Assembly: GCA_028280845.1 (NCBI GenBank) | Contig: JANQKZ010000023.1 | Location: 1 to 43,421 of the forward strand | Length of the DNA: 43,421 nt | DNA from: Opitutales bacterium | GTDB lineage: Bacteria; Verrucomicrobiota; Verrucomicrobiia; Opitutales; JABSRG01 | Direction of reading: 5' to 3' | Shown here: positions 16,966 to 25,219 of the stretch, piece by piece | Position numbering within the stretch: the first letter of the stretch is position 1 | How the letters are laid out: every line of letters begins with the position of its first letter | Notes under the pieces: model-generated | Seen by the model: the letters and a program-made list of their open reading frames with translations, nothing else | The model's database searches: none | What the model was told of the DNA's origin: nothing | Translations under genes and position numbers: made by a program

Positions 16966-17877
16966 CTATGAATTCCCCCGACCTTTGAAGGTCAACTCAG
17001 CGACACCGCTTTTGTCGAGCTCACCTAATCCGGTTTCAATCATCTGCTGGTATTGGGCGAGGGTGGCTTCGGCCAGGGGCATGGCAACCTTGGCTTTCTT
17101 ACCCATTTTTAAGGCGATACCCGAATCTTTCGCGGCGTGGGCTGCGGAAAAATAACATTCATGGTCTCGAAAGATCATATCCTCGCTGTCGGTTTCCAGG
17201 ACTCGTGAGTTGGCTCCAGTCTGGCTGAAGACTTTGACCAGCATATTGAGGTCGAGGCCGAGGGCGTGGCCCAGGCCCAAACCCTCAGCGAGAGCGGCGG
17301 TGTTGATATTCATGACCATATTGACCAGCGCTTTGATCTGGGCAGCCGTTCCCGTCTGGCCCACATAGATCAGGTCTTTACTCAAGTCTTCGAGAAGGGG
17401 CTGAACCTTTTTAAATGTTTTTTTCTGACCTCCAACCATGAGATAGAGCGTTCCACTCCGGGCCTGCGGAATGCTGGACGCCATACAACCTTCCAGCACC
17501 TCCGCCTGTTTTTTGCGAATGATGGGTTCCAGGGCAATATGGACGTCCGGGGAGACGGTGGCACAGTTGATGAAGACTTTCCCCCGAGTTTTGGAAATGA
17601 GCAGATTGTCTGACTTTTGGCTGAAAATGGATTTTTGTGCACGATCGTCGGTCACGACTGTAATGACTACATCAGCCGCAGCAGTGACCCCGGCGAGTTT
17701 GGTCAGGGCGCACTCAGGTTGGCCCAGCTCCTCCGCTAGGGTTTGAGCCCGCTTCTTGTCCTTGTCGTATAATGCGGTGATGGGATACTTGCAGTCGTGA
17801 AGGCGTCGAGCCATATTGGCGCCCATACGGCCGAGGCCGACAACGCCGATGCGGGGTTTGGTAGTAGAGGAAGGCAT
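16966..17877 (-). CDS. NAD(P)-dependent beta-hydroxyacid dehydrogenase (HIBADH family)
   Basis: 303 residues, the normal family length of about 300. The Rossmann motif RIGVVGLGRMGANMARRL is at the start; then NCATVSPDVHIAL, the substrate-region motif SSIPQARSGTLYLMVGG (normally D.PVSGG..GA..GTL..MVGG), and the helix TGTAAQIKALVNMVMN with the catalytic lysine. The family oxidises or reduces small beta-hydroxyacids (3-hydroxyisobutyrate, tartronate semialdehyde, succinic semialdehyde). The altered SSIPQARSG segment leaves the substrate open. It follows the MBL hydrolase gene by 43 bp on the same strand, so the two are probably one operon. Confidence 0.88.
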   Translation of the reverse strand: MPSSTTKPRIGVVGLGRMGANMARRLHDCKYPITALYDKDKKRAQTLAEELGQPECALTKLAGVTAAADVVITVVTDDRAQKSIFSQKSDNLLISKTRGKVFINCATVSPDVHIALEPIIRKKQAEVLEGCMASSIPQARSGTLYLMVGGQKKTFKKVQPLLEDLSKDLIYVGQTGTAAQIKALVNMVMNINTAALAEGLGLGHALGLDLNMLVKVFSQTGANSRVLETDSEDMIFRDHECYFSAAHAAKDSGIALKMGKKAKVAMPLAEATLAQYQQMIETGLGELDKSGVAELTFKGRGNS

Positions 17878-17920
17878 GGTGTGGAGTTTGAGAGGTGGAT
17901 GCTGGATGTTGAATGCAAGT

Positions 17921-18751
17921 TCAGCTTCTAGAGAATTCGGGAAAGAAGGGGTTGTGAATTTTTTCTTCGGCTACGGTGGTCATCGGGCCATGGCCTGGGC
18001 AGAGAATAGTGCCGTCGGGTAAAGAGAAAATGTGCTTTCTGTTGGTCTCTAAGGCATCCGCGTAAGAAACCTTCGGGCCGCCCATGGAACCAGAGAAGAG
18101 TGCATCTCCCACAATGGCGACGGGGCGAGGCAGTCCATTGATCAGATAGGTGGCTCCGCCGGGGCTATGTCCGCGGGTCAGGAAGGATTGGATTTTAAGT
18201 CGTGCGACATCAAAGGTCTTTCCATGGTCAAAGGTCCGGGCTTGGGAGACGGATTCTTCCGCCGGAGTAAACACACGCTCGACCCCCGTGGCTGTGATGA
18301 GACGATCCAGATCTGCAATGTGGTCCGGGTGGCTATGCGTCAGCAACAGGAGGGTCAATTGGATTTGCTTTTCCTCTAAAAACTGGAGGATGGGCGTTGC
18401 ATCAGCCCCCGAGTCAAAGACCACTCCCTGTCTGGTGTCTAAATCCCAGGCAAGGTAGGCATTGACCTCCATGATTCCCTTCCAGTCTGTAGTAAAAGCC
18501 TTGAGGCCCGGAAGGGACTGCGCCTCCGGCACCCAGGCTTTATGGCTTAACTCCACAAGGGCGGAAGGGTTGAGATTTAAAACGGTGGCGACCTTTTCCA
18601 GTGCGGAATCCGAACCGTTGCCCTTGAGTAAGGCGTCGATCTCTTCTTCAGCTAATTTAGCCTTGTTGGCCAGGGTCTCCCGGGTAATCCCGTGGCCCGT
18701 CATTGCTTTGTTGACGACATCTTCAGCAAAATCTTCTAATGTGAAATTCAT
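17921..18751 (-). CDS. HTH-domain and MBL-fold hydrolase fusion
   Basis: 276 residues in two parts. Residues of about 8-70 (GITRETLANKAKLAEEEIDA..., LEKVATVLNLNPSALVEL) have the shape of an XRE-like helix-turn-helix. From about residue 75 on is a metallo-beta-lactamase fold: YLAWDLDTRQGVVFDSGAD, the metal motif LLLLTHSHPDHIADLDRL (H.H.DH), TRGHSPGGATYLI, VAIVGDALFSGSMGG and ILCPGHGPMTTVAEEK. The motif set is that of the glyoxalase II-like group (thiolester hydrolases, persulfide dioxygenases). No membrane segment. The HTH may be a regulatory or only structural add-on. A frameshifted fragment of a second copy lies at 15561-15734. It is the upstream gene of a pair with the dehydrogenase. Confidence 0.85.
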   Translation of the reverse strand: MNFTLEDFAEDVVNKAMTGHGITRETLANKAKLAEEEIDALLKGNGSDSALEKVATVLNLNPSALVELSHKAWVPEAQSLPGLKAFTTDWKGIMEVNAYLAWDLDTRQGVVFDSGADATPILQFLEEKQIQLTLLLLTHSHPDHIADLDRLITATGVERVFTPAEESVSQARTFDHGKTFDVARLKIQSFLTRGHSPGGATYLINGLPRPVAIVGDALFSGSMGGPKVSYADALETNRKHIFSLPDGTILCPGHGPMTTVAEEKIHNPFFPEFSRS

Positions 18752-19006
18752 AACAGCATCCTTTTGGAGACCTTAACATTTCTCAACCTGATTCCAGTTT
18801 TCCCATTTGTTCGGAGATGAAAACCCAAATTGGCCAGCGGGCTAAGGGGGTTTGTGGATAAGTAAATCTAATTTTATGTTCTGGCTTGAATTATTAATTA
18901 CCTTCCAACACGGTTTAAGGTTCTTTAATGCCTCGTCTTGTTAAAGAGTTAGTTATACCTAAACTTTCGCTGCTCATAAATCAAAGTATCTAATAGAAAC
19001 CCTATA

Positions 19007-21217
19007 ATGAACCTAGAACCTATCTTCTGGTTGGTCCCTGTATCGGGGATTTTATCACTACTAACCGCCTTTTATTTATACAATTGGATGAAGGGCAAAG
19101 ATGCTGGAAATGAGACCATGGTTGAAATTGCCGGCCACGTCAAAGTAGGCGCGATGGCCTACTTGAAGCAGCAATACAAAGTGGTTGGCATTGTCTTCCT
19201 GATATTTACGGTCCTGCTGGCCATTCTCTCCTATGGCCTAGGCCTGCAGAACCCCTATCTTCCCGTTGCCTTCCTGACCGGTGGATTCTTTTCCGCGCTG
19301 GCCGGATATTTTGGAATGCGGACGGCGACAGCAGCATCCTCCAGGACGGCTCAAGGAGCGACCCATTCGTTAAATGAAAGTCTCCAGGTTGCATTCCGCA
19401 GTGGAGCGGTCATGGGGTTGTCCGTAGTTGGCTTAGCTCTGTTGTTCATCTCTGTCTGGGTAATGGTCGTCTTCACCCTGGAAGGGGGAGAAGTAAGTCT
19501 GGTGAATCTGACTGCGACCATGTTGACTTTCGGGATGGGGGCCTCCTTCCAGGCCCTGTTTGCCCGTGTCGGTGGAGGTATCTACACGAAGGCTGCAGAC
19601 GTGGGAGCAGACCTAGTGGGTAAAGTTGAGGCCGGTATCCCCGAGGATGACCCGCGCAACCCAGCCACGATTGCAGATAACGTGGGAGACAATGTCGGGG
19701 ATGTGGCCGGAATGGGAGCAGACCTGTATGAATCCTATGGAGCGTCTATTCTGGCAGCCGCTGCCCTGGGCGCGACGGCCTATATCGGGTCGGAAATGTT
19801 GCAGCTCAATGCTGTGCTCGCCCCCATGCTGGTGGCCGCGATCGGATGTATTTTTTCCATGGCCGGTGTCTTCTTTGTGAAGATCGGTGAAGTGGAAGTC
19901 AGCCAAAAGAAATTGATGGCCGCCCTGGAGCGGGGACTGTATGCGGCTAATGTCCTGACCATCATCGGGGCGTTTGCCATATTCTACTTCCTGAAGTTTG
20001 AGAACTGGGCCCTCCTGGCATCCTGTGTGGTGGTTGGCATGGTGGTCGGGGTTGTCATTGGTAAGGCGACCGAATACTATACCTCGGAAGAGTTTAAACC
20101 GACGCAAAACATTGCGAAAAACGCCACCGGAGGAGCAGGTCCTGTCATTATTGCAGGGATTGGCGAAGGTATGATTTCGACCGTTATTCCACTGCTGTCT
20201 GTGGTGGTAGGCACCATATTATCCATGATGCTGGCTTCCGGGTTTGATAGTTCAAATGTTGCGGGTGGCCTGTATGGAATCGGCCTGGCTGCCGTGGGGA
20301 TGCTGTCTACCCTGGGGATCTTGCTGGCTACCGATGCCTACGGTCCCATTGCCGACAACGCCGGAGGGAATGCCGAAATGGCACACCTTCCTCCCGAAGT
20401 TCGGAAGCGGACGGATGCCCTGGATTCACTGGGTAACACCACCGCCGCGACGGGTAAAGGGTTTGCCATCGGTTCTGCGGCTATGACCGCGCTTGCCCTC
20501 CTGGCTTCCTACGTGCAGGGCGTCAAAATCTTCATCCTGACCGACATGGTCGAACGCGATGGAGCAGGGGGCTTTGTGGAAGAACTGGTCACTGCCAACG
20601 CCGACGACCTGGCGAATATGAGCCTCTTCGATTTCATGGATATCCTGGATCTTCACATCGCGAATCCCTCCGTCCTCATGGGCCTCTTTATCGGGGGAAT
20701 GGCGGCCTTTTATTTCTGCGGCCTCACCATGATGGCTGTGGGACGCGCGGCTGCTGCGATGGTCGATGAAGTGCGTCGGCAATTTAAAGAGAAACCTGGC
20801 ATTCTCGAAGGAAAGGACAAACCGGACTACGCACGGTGTGTGGAAATTTCCACTCAGGGAGCTCAAAGAGAAATGATGTACCCCTCCATCCTGGCCGTGC
20901 TGCTTCCCCTTATTGTGGGAATCGTGTTCGGAGTTGGCGGTGTGATGGGCTTGCTGGCCGGGGCGCTCTCCACCGGATTTGTCCTGGCTGTCTTTATGGC
21001 GAACGCAGGTGGATCCTGGGATAATGCCAAAAAGTACATCGAAACCGGCCAACACGGTGGCAAGGGGTCAGAAGCCCACAAGGCAGCTGTCATTGGCGAC
21101 ACCGTGGGTGATCCGTTCAAGGATACATCCGGCCCGAGTCTCAACATCCTGATCAAATTGATGAGCATCGTTGCGATCGTCATGACCGGGGTGACGGTGT
21201 CCTTCCACGTGTTATAA
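19007..21217 (+). CDS. hppA: Membrane-bound K+-dependent pyrophosphatase (Na+ or H+ pump)
   Basis: 736 residues with about 16 membrane helices. It couples hydrolysis of pyrophosphate to ion export across the inner membrane. The catalytic block [20 protein letters not shown] begins at residue 213; a second Asp-rich block, [16 protein letters not shown], and a third, [17 protein letters not shown], complete the active site. [10 protein letters not shown] at about 476-485 has Ala where K+-independent enzymes have Lys, so it belongs to the K+-dependent class, which includes Na+ pumps. [16 protein letters not shown] carries the membrane glutamate of that class. Which ion it moves cannot be settled here. 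No ribosome site precedes the ATG; TATAAT overlaps the start codon, so a very short or leaderless transcript is conceivable. Confidence 0.95.
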   Translation: MNLEPIFWLVPVSGILSLLTAFYLYNWMKGKDAGNETMVEIAGHVKVGAMAYLKQQYKVVGIVFLIFTVLLAILSYGLGLQNPYLPVAFLTGGFFSALAGYFGMRTATAASSRTAQGATHSLNESLQVAFRSGAVMGLSVVGLALLFISVWVMVVFTLEGGEVSLVNLTATMLTFGMGASFQALFARVGGGIYTKAADVGADLVGKVEAGIPEDDPRNPATIADNVGDNVGDVAGMGADLYESYGASILAAAALGATAYIGSEMLQLNAVLAPMLVAAIGCIFSMAGVFFVKIGEVEVSQKKLMAALERGLYAANVLTIIGAFAIFYFLKFENWALLASCVVVGMVVGVVIGKATEYYTSEEFKPTQNIAKNATGGAGPVIIAGIGEGMISTVIPLLSVVVGTILSMMLASGFDSSNVAGGLYGIGLAAVGMLSTLGILLATDAYGPIADNAGGNAEMAHLPPEVRKRTDALDSLGNTTAATGKGFAIGSAAMTALALLASYVQGVKIFILTDMVERDGAGGFVEELVTANADDLANMSLFDFMDILDLHIANPSVLMGLFIGGMAAFYFCGLTMMAVGRAAAAMVDEVRRQFKEKPGILEGKDKPDYARCVEISTQGAQREMMYPSILAVLLPLIVGIVFGVGGVMGLLAGALSTGFVLAVFMANAGGSWDNAKKYIETGQHGGKGSEAHKAAVIGDTVGDPFKDTSGPSLNILIKLMSIVAIVMTGVTVSFHVL

Positions 21218-21239
21218 TCTATAGCCATATTTTACCCAG

Positions 21240-21272
21240 GCCCGCGGTGGGTTTCCGCCGCGGGCTTTTTTT
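21240..21272 (+). terminator. Rho-independent terminator after hppA
   Basis: A perfect 8-bp GC stem, GCCCGCGG (21240-21247) with CCGCGGGC (21258-21265), a 10-base loop and seven T residues. It starts 22 bp after the hppA stop, so hppA is transcribed as a single gene. Confidence 0.93.
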
Positions 21273-21283
21273 GCGGGGTTTGG

Positions 21284-21511
21284 TCAATCCAACTCTCGGT
21301 AGAGCCCGACCACTGTCGTGGTCATGGAGCGTGGCGGTGTCCACTTTCTTTTGAGGTATAAATCTCCTTCCTCGATGGTCCGCGTGATGTCATCAGCTTT
21401 TGTTCCCGTTAAAGAAACCAACCAACTGGTCGATTGGTCTATTGTAGCAAATAAGTTACTGATTGAAAATCCGTAGAAACCACATATGTTCTCTGTCAGA
21501 TAGCGTCTCTC
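21284..21511 (-). pseudogene. Open minus-strand remnant between hppA and dgkA
   Basis: A 75-codon open frame on the minus strand, bounded upstream by an in-frame TAA at 21512-21514 and ending in TGA at 21284. It has no ATG near its beginning; TTG codons lie at about codon 31. The translation includes YLTENICGFYGFSISNLFA, then STSWLVSLTGTKADDITRTI, EEGDLYLKRKW and TTTVVGLYRELD, which looks like real protein with a helical end. No family could be named. It is probably the C-terminal end of a lost gene, or a short gene with a non-ATG start. The segment 21498-21523 just upstream is the inverted repeat AGATAGC/GCTATCT. Confidence 0.4.
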
Positions 21512-21548
21512 TTATAGCTATCTAAACGCGGCAAACCTTTAATAACCA

Positions 21549-21992
21549 ATGAGTTTTGCATCTCATGAAAACCAGGTTCCCCCTAAGGCGAAAGGGATGA
21601 AACGGGTGATGAATGCCCTTTTGTATTCCCTTGAGGGGATCGGATCTACCCTAAAGCATGAGGAAGCTTTCCGTCAGGAAATCGTGTTGGGTGCCATCAT
21701 GATCCCGGCAGCCATAATCCTACCCCTGGATTTGACGGCTAAACTCTTCCTGATCGGGAGCTGTTTTCTGGTTCTGATTGTAGAGCTCCTGAACACGGCC
21801 ATCGAGGTTACCATCGATTACATTTCAGAATACGATCACCACTTTCTGGCCAAACGGGCTAAAGATATGGCGAGTGGGGCGGTGTTTATTAGCTTGTTGA
21901 ATGCGGCAGTAATCTGGACCCTGGTCATCTGGAATAACTGGTCATCGATTGCCGCGTGGGCCCAGGGGCTGCCATCCCGGCTGTTCGGGTAA
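21549..21992 (+). CDS. dgkA: Diacylglycerol kinase, prokaryotic type
   Basis: 147 residues. Three membrane helices and the DgkA motif KLFLIGSCFLVLIVELLNTAIEVTIDYIS (E..NTAIE..VD) plus HFLAKRAKDMASGAVFIS (K..KD..SAAV) are clear; these hold the catalytic Glu and the Mg/ATP-binding residues. It phosphorylates diacylglycerol, or undecaprenol in related enzymes, at the inner membrane and so recycles lipids from envelope synthesis. An N-terminal extension of about 20 residues and a short C-terminal extension make it longer than E. coli DgkA (122). Alone in its orientation; it converges on lipA. Confidence 0.95.
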   Translation: MSFASHENQVPPKAKGMKRVMNALLYSLEGIGSTLKHEEAFRQEIVLGAIMIPAAIILPLDLTAKLFLIGSCFLVLIVELLNTAIEVTIDYISEYDHHFLAKRAKDMASGAVFISLLNAAVIWTLVIWNNWSSIAAWAQGLPSRLFG

Positions 21993-22049
21993 CTGTTGAA
22001 GGAGCAATCCCCGCCAAATCTCAGGAAACTTGGTGAAGGATATTCGCTT

Positions 22050-22955
22050 TTAAGCGCTGGCCACGTTGGCCGCCTGGCTTCCGCTCAGTCCATATTTATC
22101 GGTTTGTTCATCCGCGTGGTAGCTGGAGCGCACCAGGGCACCGCTCTCTACTACACCGAACCCGAGGTCGAGGCCAAAGGTTTTCCAGTGATCAAATTCT
22201 TCCGGGCTTACCCAGCGGTCGACAGGCTCATGCTGTTTACTGGGTTGCAGGTATTGGCCGATGGTGAGGATGTTGACGCCAGCGTTCCGCATGTCGCGCA
22301 TAACGGTTTCGACTTCTTCCTCCTTTTCCCCAATACCGAGCATGATTCCACTTTTCGTGACGAAGCCTTTCTCGGAGGAATACTTCAGCACGCTGAGGGA
22401 GCGGTCATAACGGGCGGTTTTGCGAATGGGGCGCTGAAGCCGTTCAACAGTCTCCAGGTTATGATTAAAAATGTCGGGCTTGGCTTTCAGGACGACATCG
22501 AGGTGTTCCATCACGCCACGGAAATCCGCGGTGAGTACTTCAATGCTGCAATTCGGGTTCAGATGGCGGATTGCGCGGATGGTGGCTGCCCATACGGAAG
22601 CGCCCCCATCGCGAAGATCATCCCGGGCCACGGAAGTAATCACGCAGTGTTTGAGGCTCATCCGTTGCACAGCTTGAGCAACGCGGGCGGGTTCCCCCAA
22701 GTCAAACTCCGTGGGGCGACCGGTTTGAATTGCACAAAAGGTGCAAGAGCGGGTGCACACATTGCCCAGGATCATGACAGTGGCGGTTCCACGGGACCAG
22801 CATTCGCCCATATTCGGGCACTGGGCACTCTGACAAACGGTATGCAACTGGTTGTTATCGACGATATTCCGCACCCTGTGGTAGTCAGGACTGCTGGGTA
22901 ATTTGGCGCGCAACCACTTCGGTTTGCGGTTCATGGATGGGACTTCGTTTTCCAT
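22050..22955 (-). CDS. lipA: Lipoyl synthase
   Basis: 301 residues. Radical SAM enzyme that inserts two sulfurs into the protein-bound octanoyl chain made by LipB. The auxiliary cluster motif is CQSAQCPNMGECW (C-x4-C-x5-C); the radical SAM motif is CTRSCTFC; RSSYHADE near the end holds the serine that ligates the auxiliary cluster. LTADFRG, NHNLETVERL and LGIGEKEEEV are further family blocks. ATG at 22955 (MENEVPS) is used; a later ATG at 22934 (MNRKPKWLR) is equally near the family start, and a TTG at 22994 would add 13 residues. Third in the minus-strand series lipB, DUF11 lipoprotein, lipA. Confidence 0.96.
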   Translation of the reverse strand: MENEVPSMNRKPKWLRAKLPSSPDYHRVRNIVDNNQLHTVCQSAQCPNMGECWSRGTATVMILGNVCTRSCTFCAIQTGRPTEFDLGEPARVAQAVQRMSLKHCVITSVARDDLRDGGASVWAATIRAIRHLNPNCSIEVLTADFRGVMEHLDVVLKAKPDIFNHNLETVERLQRPIRKTARYDRSLSVLKYSSEKGFVTKSGIMLGIGEKEEEVETVMRDMRNAGVNILTIGQYLQPSKQHEPVDRWVSPEEFDHWKTFGLDLGFGVVESGALVRSSYHADEQTDKYGLSGSQAANVASA

Positions 22956-23019
22956 TCGTTTTAAAAAAGTTTCAGTAAAGCAGCCTGAGGTCAAGCCGGA
23001 GCGGGGAGATGACCGGGGC

Positions 23020-23832
23020 TTAAAACACGCGGGTGGATTCCTCCTCTTCCACGGGTTCGGTCAGGGCTTGTGAGGTTAGCGCTACCTGGGTCCGATTGTC
23101 TCCCCGGGCAACGCCCATCGCATCAACTATCCATTCCACGGTTTGACCGGGCTCCAGACTGGGGATCGGGCTCATTTGAACGAACCTTCCCTGGATATTG
23201 CCGCGTCCTGCACCGGAGACGTTAACCGGGATCAGCCCTGGCTGAAACTCCATCCGAATGACGACATTGTAATCGCGGGCCGTTCCCTGATTCGTCACGC
23301 TGACTGTGAATTGAGTGTTACCTTCGATCAGAACGGGGTCGCGGGAGTCGGCCATCTCGAGGAGAAGCGCGGGGTGTCCGATCCATTCCGTACAATATTC
23401 AGTGCTGGCCCACTGGTTGCTGATATCGGATTGGGCGGAAATTACCTGACAGGATGAGCCACCATCGAGACCGACCACCCTGTACTGGACCGCAAGGGTG
23501 CCCTCCCCGGTGAGGCTGGGTACTTCCCATGTTAAACTATTGGACGCTCCATTATGCATGGCGCCTTCCGCTTGAACGACCCGGTAATGGTTCGGTAGGC
23601 GACTGACCAAGGTAATGGCGTCTACTTGGGAGAGACTTGTGTTTTGCAGGCTGACTGTGTAGCTGGCTTCGCCTCCACCTACCTGTTGCTGAGTTCCAGT
23701 AGCTGTGATGAGCAAATCGGATCGGGGAGGAAGCTCGGTCATCGATTCGGTCGGTGAGATGGTTTCACAGCCGGCCACAAGCAGGGTAACTCCCGCTAAG
23801 ATCAAGCTAGATGGCATATGATGCAATTTCAT
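23020..23832 (-). CDS. DUF11 / OmcB-like repeat lipoprotein
   Basis: 270 residues. The N-terminus ends in LLVAGC, a good lipobox, so it should be a lipoprotein with Cys21 lipidated. The mature part has two DUF11-type beta-sandwich repeats: SYTVSLQNTSLSQVDAITLVSRLP...LTWEVPSLTGEGTLAVQYRV and QFTVSVTNQGTARDYNVVIRMEFQPGL...LEPGQTVEWIV. This arrangement (Y.v.v.N.G...a..v.v....P....W.i..l.pg...) is the conserved repeat also found in chlamydial OmcB and other PVC cell-surface proteins. Its role is unknown; outer-membrane or periplasmic placement is inferred. It separates lipB from lipA on the same strand. Confidence 0.82.
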   Translation of the reverse strand: MKLHHMPSSLILAGVTLLVAGCETISPTESMTELPPRSDLLITATGTQQQVGGGEASYTVSLQNTSLSQVDAITLVSRLPNHYRVVQAEGAMHNGASNSLTWEVPSLTGEGTLAVQYRVVGLDGGSSCQVISAQSDISNQWASTEYCTEWIGHPALLLEMADSRDPVLIEGNTQFTVSVTNQGTARDYNVVIRMEFQPGLIPVNVSGAGRGNIQGRFVQMSPIPSLEPGQTVEWIVDAMGVARGDNRTQVALTSQALTEPVEEEESTRVF

Positions 23833-23912
23833 TAAATTTTGAAAAACCTATGGGTTGAATCAGCCAGTATCAAAGCCTGTGCTCAATACCAATCCGTGAG
23901 TTCGGGGCTGAT

Positions 23913-24572
23913 TTAAGAATAAAACCGGTCGATAAAGGCAGATGTAATCACCCGGAGGACCTCGGATCGATTCACGGGTTTCCCCAATTCCATTTCCATG
24001 GAGGTGACCGACCCATCCGTAATGCCACAGGGGACGATTCCGTTGAAAAAGTCCAGGTCGGGATTCACGTTGAGCGCAAAACCATGATAGGTCACCCAGG
24101 ATTTTACCCCAATACCCATGGCACAGATTTTACGCTTATCCAGCCAGACTCCGGTCAGTCCTTCTCGACGGTGGCCGGTTAATCCCCACCGGGCGATCGC
24201 CTGGATGATGACTTCTTCCAGGTCCCGCAGATAGGCATGAAGGTCCATTCGCTTGCGAAGGGAGATAATGGGGTAACCGATCACCTGACCATGGCCATGA
24301 AAGGTAATATCTCCTCCTCGGCGCGTGGTGTGGAAATCAATGCCTCGTGCCGCCAGTTCCGTCTTGCTGAGAAGTAGGTTTGCCATGGCCTTCTCGTCCC
24401 GAATCCCCGTGGTATACACCGGATCATGTTCGGTAAAAATCAGGCGGTCTTCGATTTCTCCGCGTATTCTTGCCGCCAGGGTTTTTAACTGACGGTCCAA
24501 GGCATCGGCGTATCGGGTGGTGCCCCAGTCAGTTACGGTGAGCTGAGGATGAATCGTTGATGCAGTATTCAT
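23913..24572 (-). CDS. lipB: Octanoyltransferase
   Basis: 219 residues. It moves octanoate from acyl carrier protein to the lipoyl domain of 2-oxoacid dehydrogenases and similar proteins. TRRGGDITFHGHGQVIGYPI is the family RGG..T.HGPGQ...Y motif, KRKICAMGIGVKSWVTYHGFALNVN holds the catalytic lysine, and GIVPCGITDGSVTSM the catalytic cysteine. The ATG at 24572 overlaps the stop of the DUF456 gene (ATGA), which fixes the start; the frame stays open upstream but that part is the DUF456 gene in another frame. Confidence 0.96.
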   Translation of the reverse strand: MNTASTIHPQLTVTDWGTTRYADALDRQLKTLAARIRGEIEDRLIFTEHDPVYTTGIRDEKAMANLLLSKTELAARGIDFHTTRRGGDITFHGHGQVIGYPIISLRKRMDLHAYLRDLEEVIIQAIARWGLTGHRREGLTGVWLDKRKICAMGIGVKSWVTYHGFALNVNPDLDFFNGIVPCGITDGSVTSMEMELGKPVNRSEVLRVITSAFIDRFYS

Positions 24573-25087
24573 GCTTGTGGCGGAAGACTCAGGAAGAAGC
24601 CAATCACCATTGCCACACAGAGTGCAAGCTTGACCGCGAAGGCGATTAACCCCCCAACCAGTGTCCCGACACCGGCCTTTAAGGCTGGCTTGGGGTAACG
24701 GCCACCAAACAGCTCTCCAAGAACCGCTCCCAAGAAGGGGCCGACAAAGATGAAAACGACTTGAGGCGGGATGAAGAGGCCGACCACGCCCCCGATCAGG
24801 GCTCCGAAGCCTCCTTTCCAACTTGCTCCAAACTTTCGGGCTCCCCACAGGGTGCAGAGATAATCGGCAAGGATGGCCATTGCCATGAGTCCGGTGGCCA
24901 AACCCACCGTCCACCAGGAGACCGATTGGTCCCAAAGCCAGAGTTTGTGCATGACAATGGCAGCCCAAATAATAACAGCCCCCGGGAGTATGGGGAGAAA
25001 CGACCCCATGAGTCCGACCAGAAACAGGATAATGACCAGGGTCATCGCCCAGAAATCAGCCGACAGGAATGTATTAAGAAAGTCCAT
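24569..25087 (-). CDS. DUF456 family membrane protein
   Basis: 172 residues with about five membrane helices. The pattern VGLMGSFLPILPGAVIIWAAIVMH (G..GS.LP.LPG) and GARKFGASWKGGFGALIGGVVGLFIPP followed by FVGPFLGAVLGELFGG is characteristic of DUF456, which contains glycine-zipper-like repeats (GALIGGVVG, GPFLGAVLGE). Function is unknown. Its end overlaps lipB by 4 bp, so they are cotranscribed. Confidence 0.9.
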   Translation of the reverse strand: MDFLNTFLSADFWAMTLVIILFLVGLMGSFLPILPGAVIIWAAIVMHKLWLWDQSVSWWTVGLATGLMAMAILADYLCTLWGARKFGASWKGGFGALIGGVVGLFIPPQVVFIFVGPFLGAVLGELFGGRYPKPALKAGVGTLVGGLIAFAVKLALCVAMVIGFFLSLPPQA

Positions 25088-25219
25088 ACGGGTCTACAGC
25101 GCTCTCAAATGCGTATGATTATTCGGATTTGAACTTTAGGTCGTTAGCAAACAATCTGAAAAAAACCTGATCCATATTTAGCCAAATCATGCTTATTTGG
25201 TCATCCTGAATTATTCTAT

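Noticed and set aside
18853-18861. Perfect DnaA box TGTGGATAA in the AT-rich region before hppA
   Set aside because: A single box without a cluster, and no dnaA, dnaN or other origin-linked gene nearby.
21996-22901. 301-codon plus-strand frame opposite lipA
   Set aside because: lipA carries both cluster motifs on the minus strand; the plus frame is a shadow.
24573-24968. N-terminal extension of the lipB frame
   Set aside because: The extension is the DUF456 gene read in another frame; LipB homology begins at the ATGA overlap.
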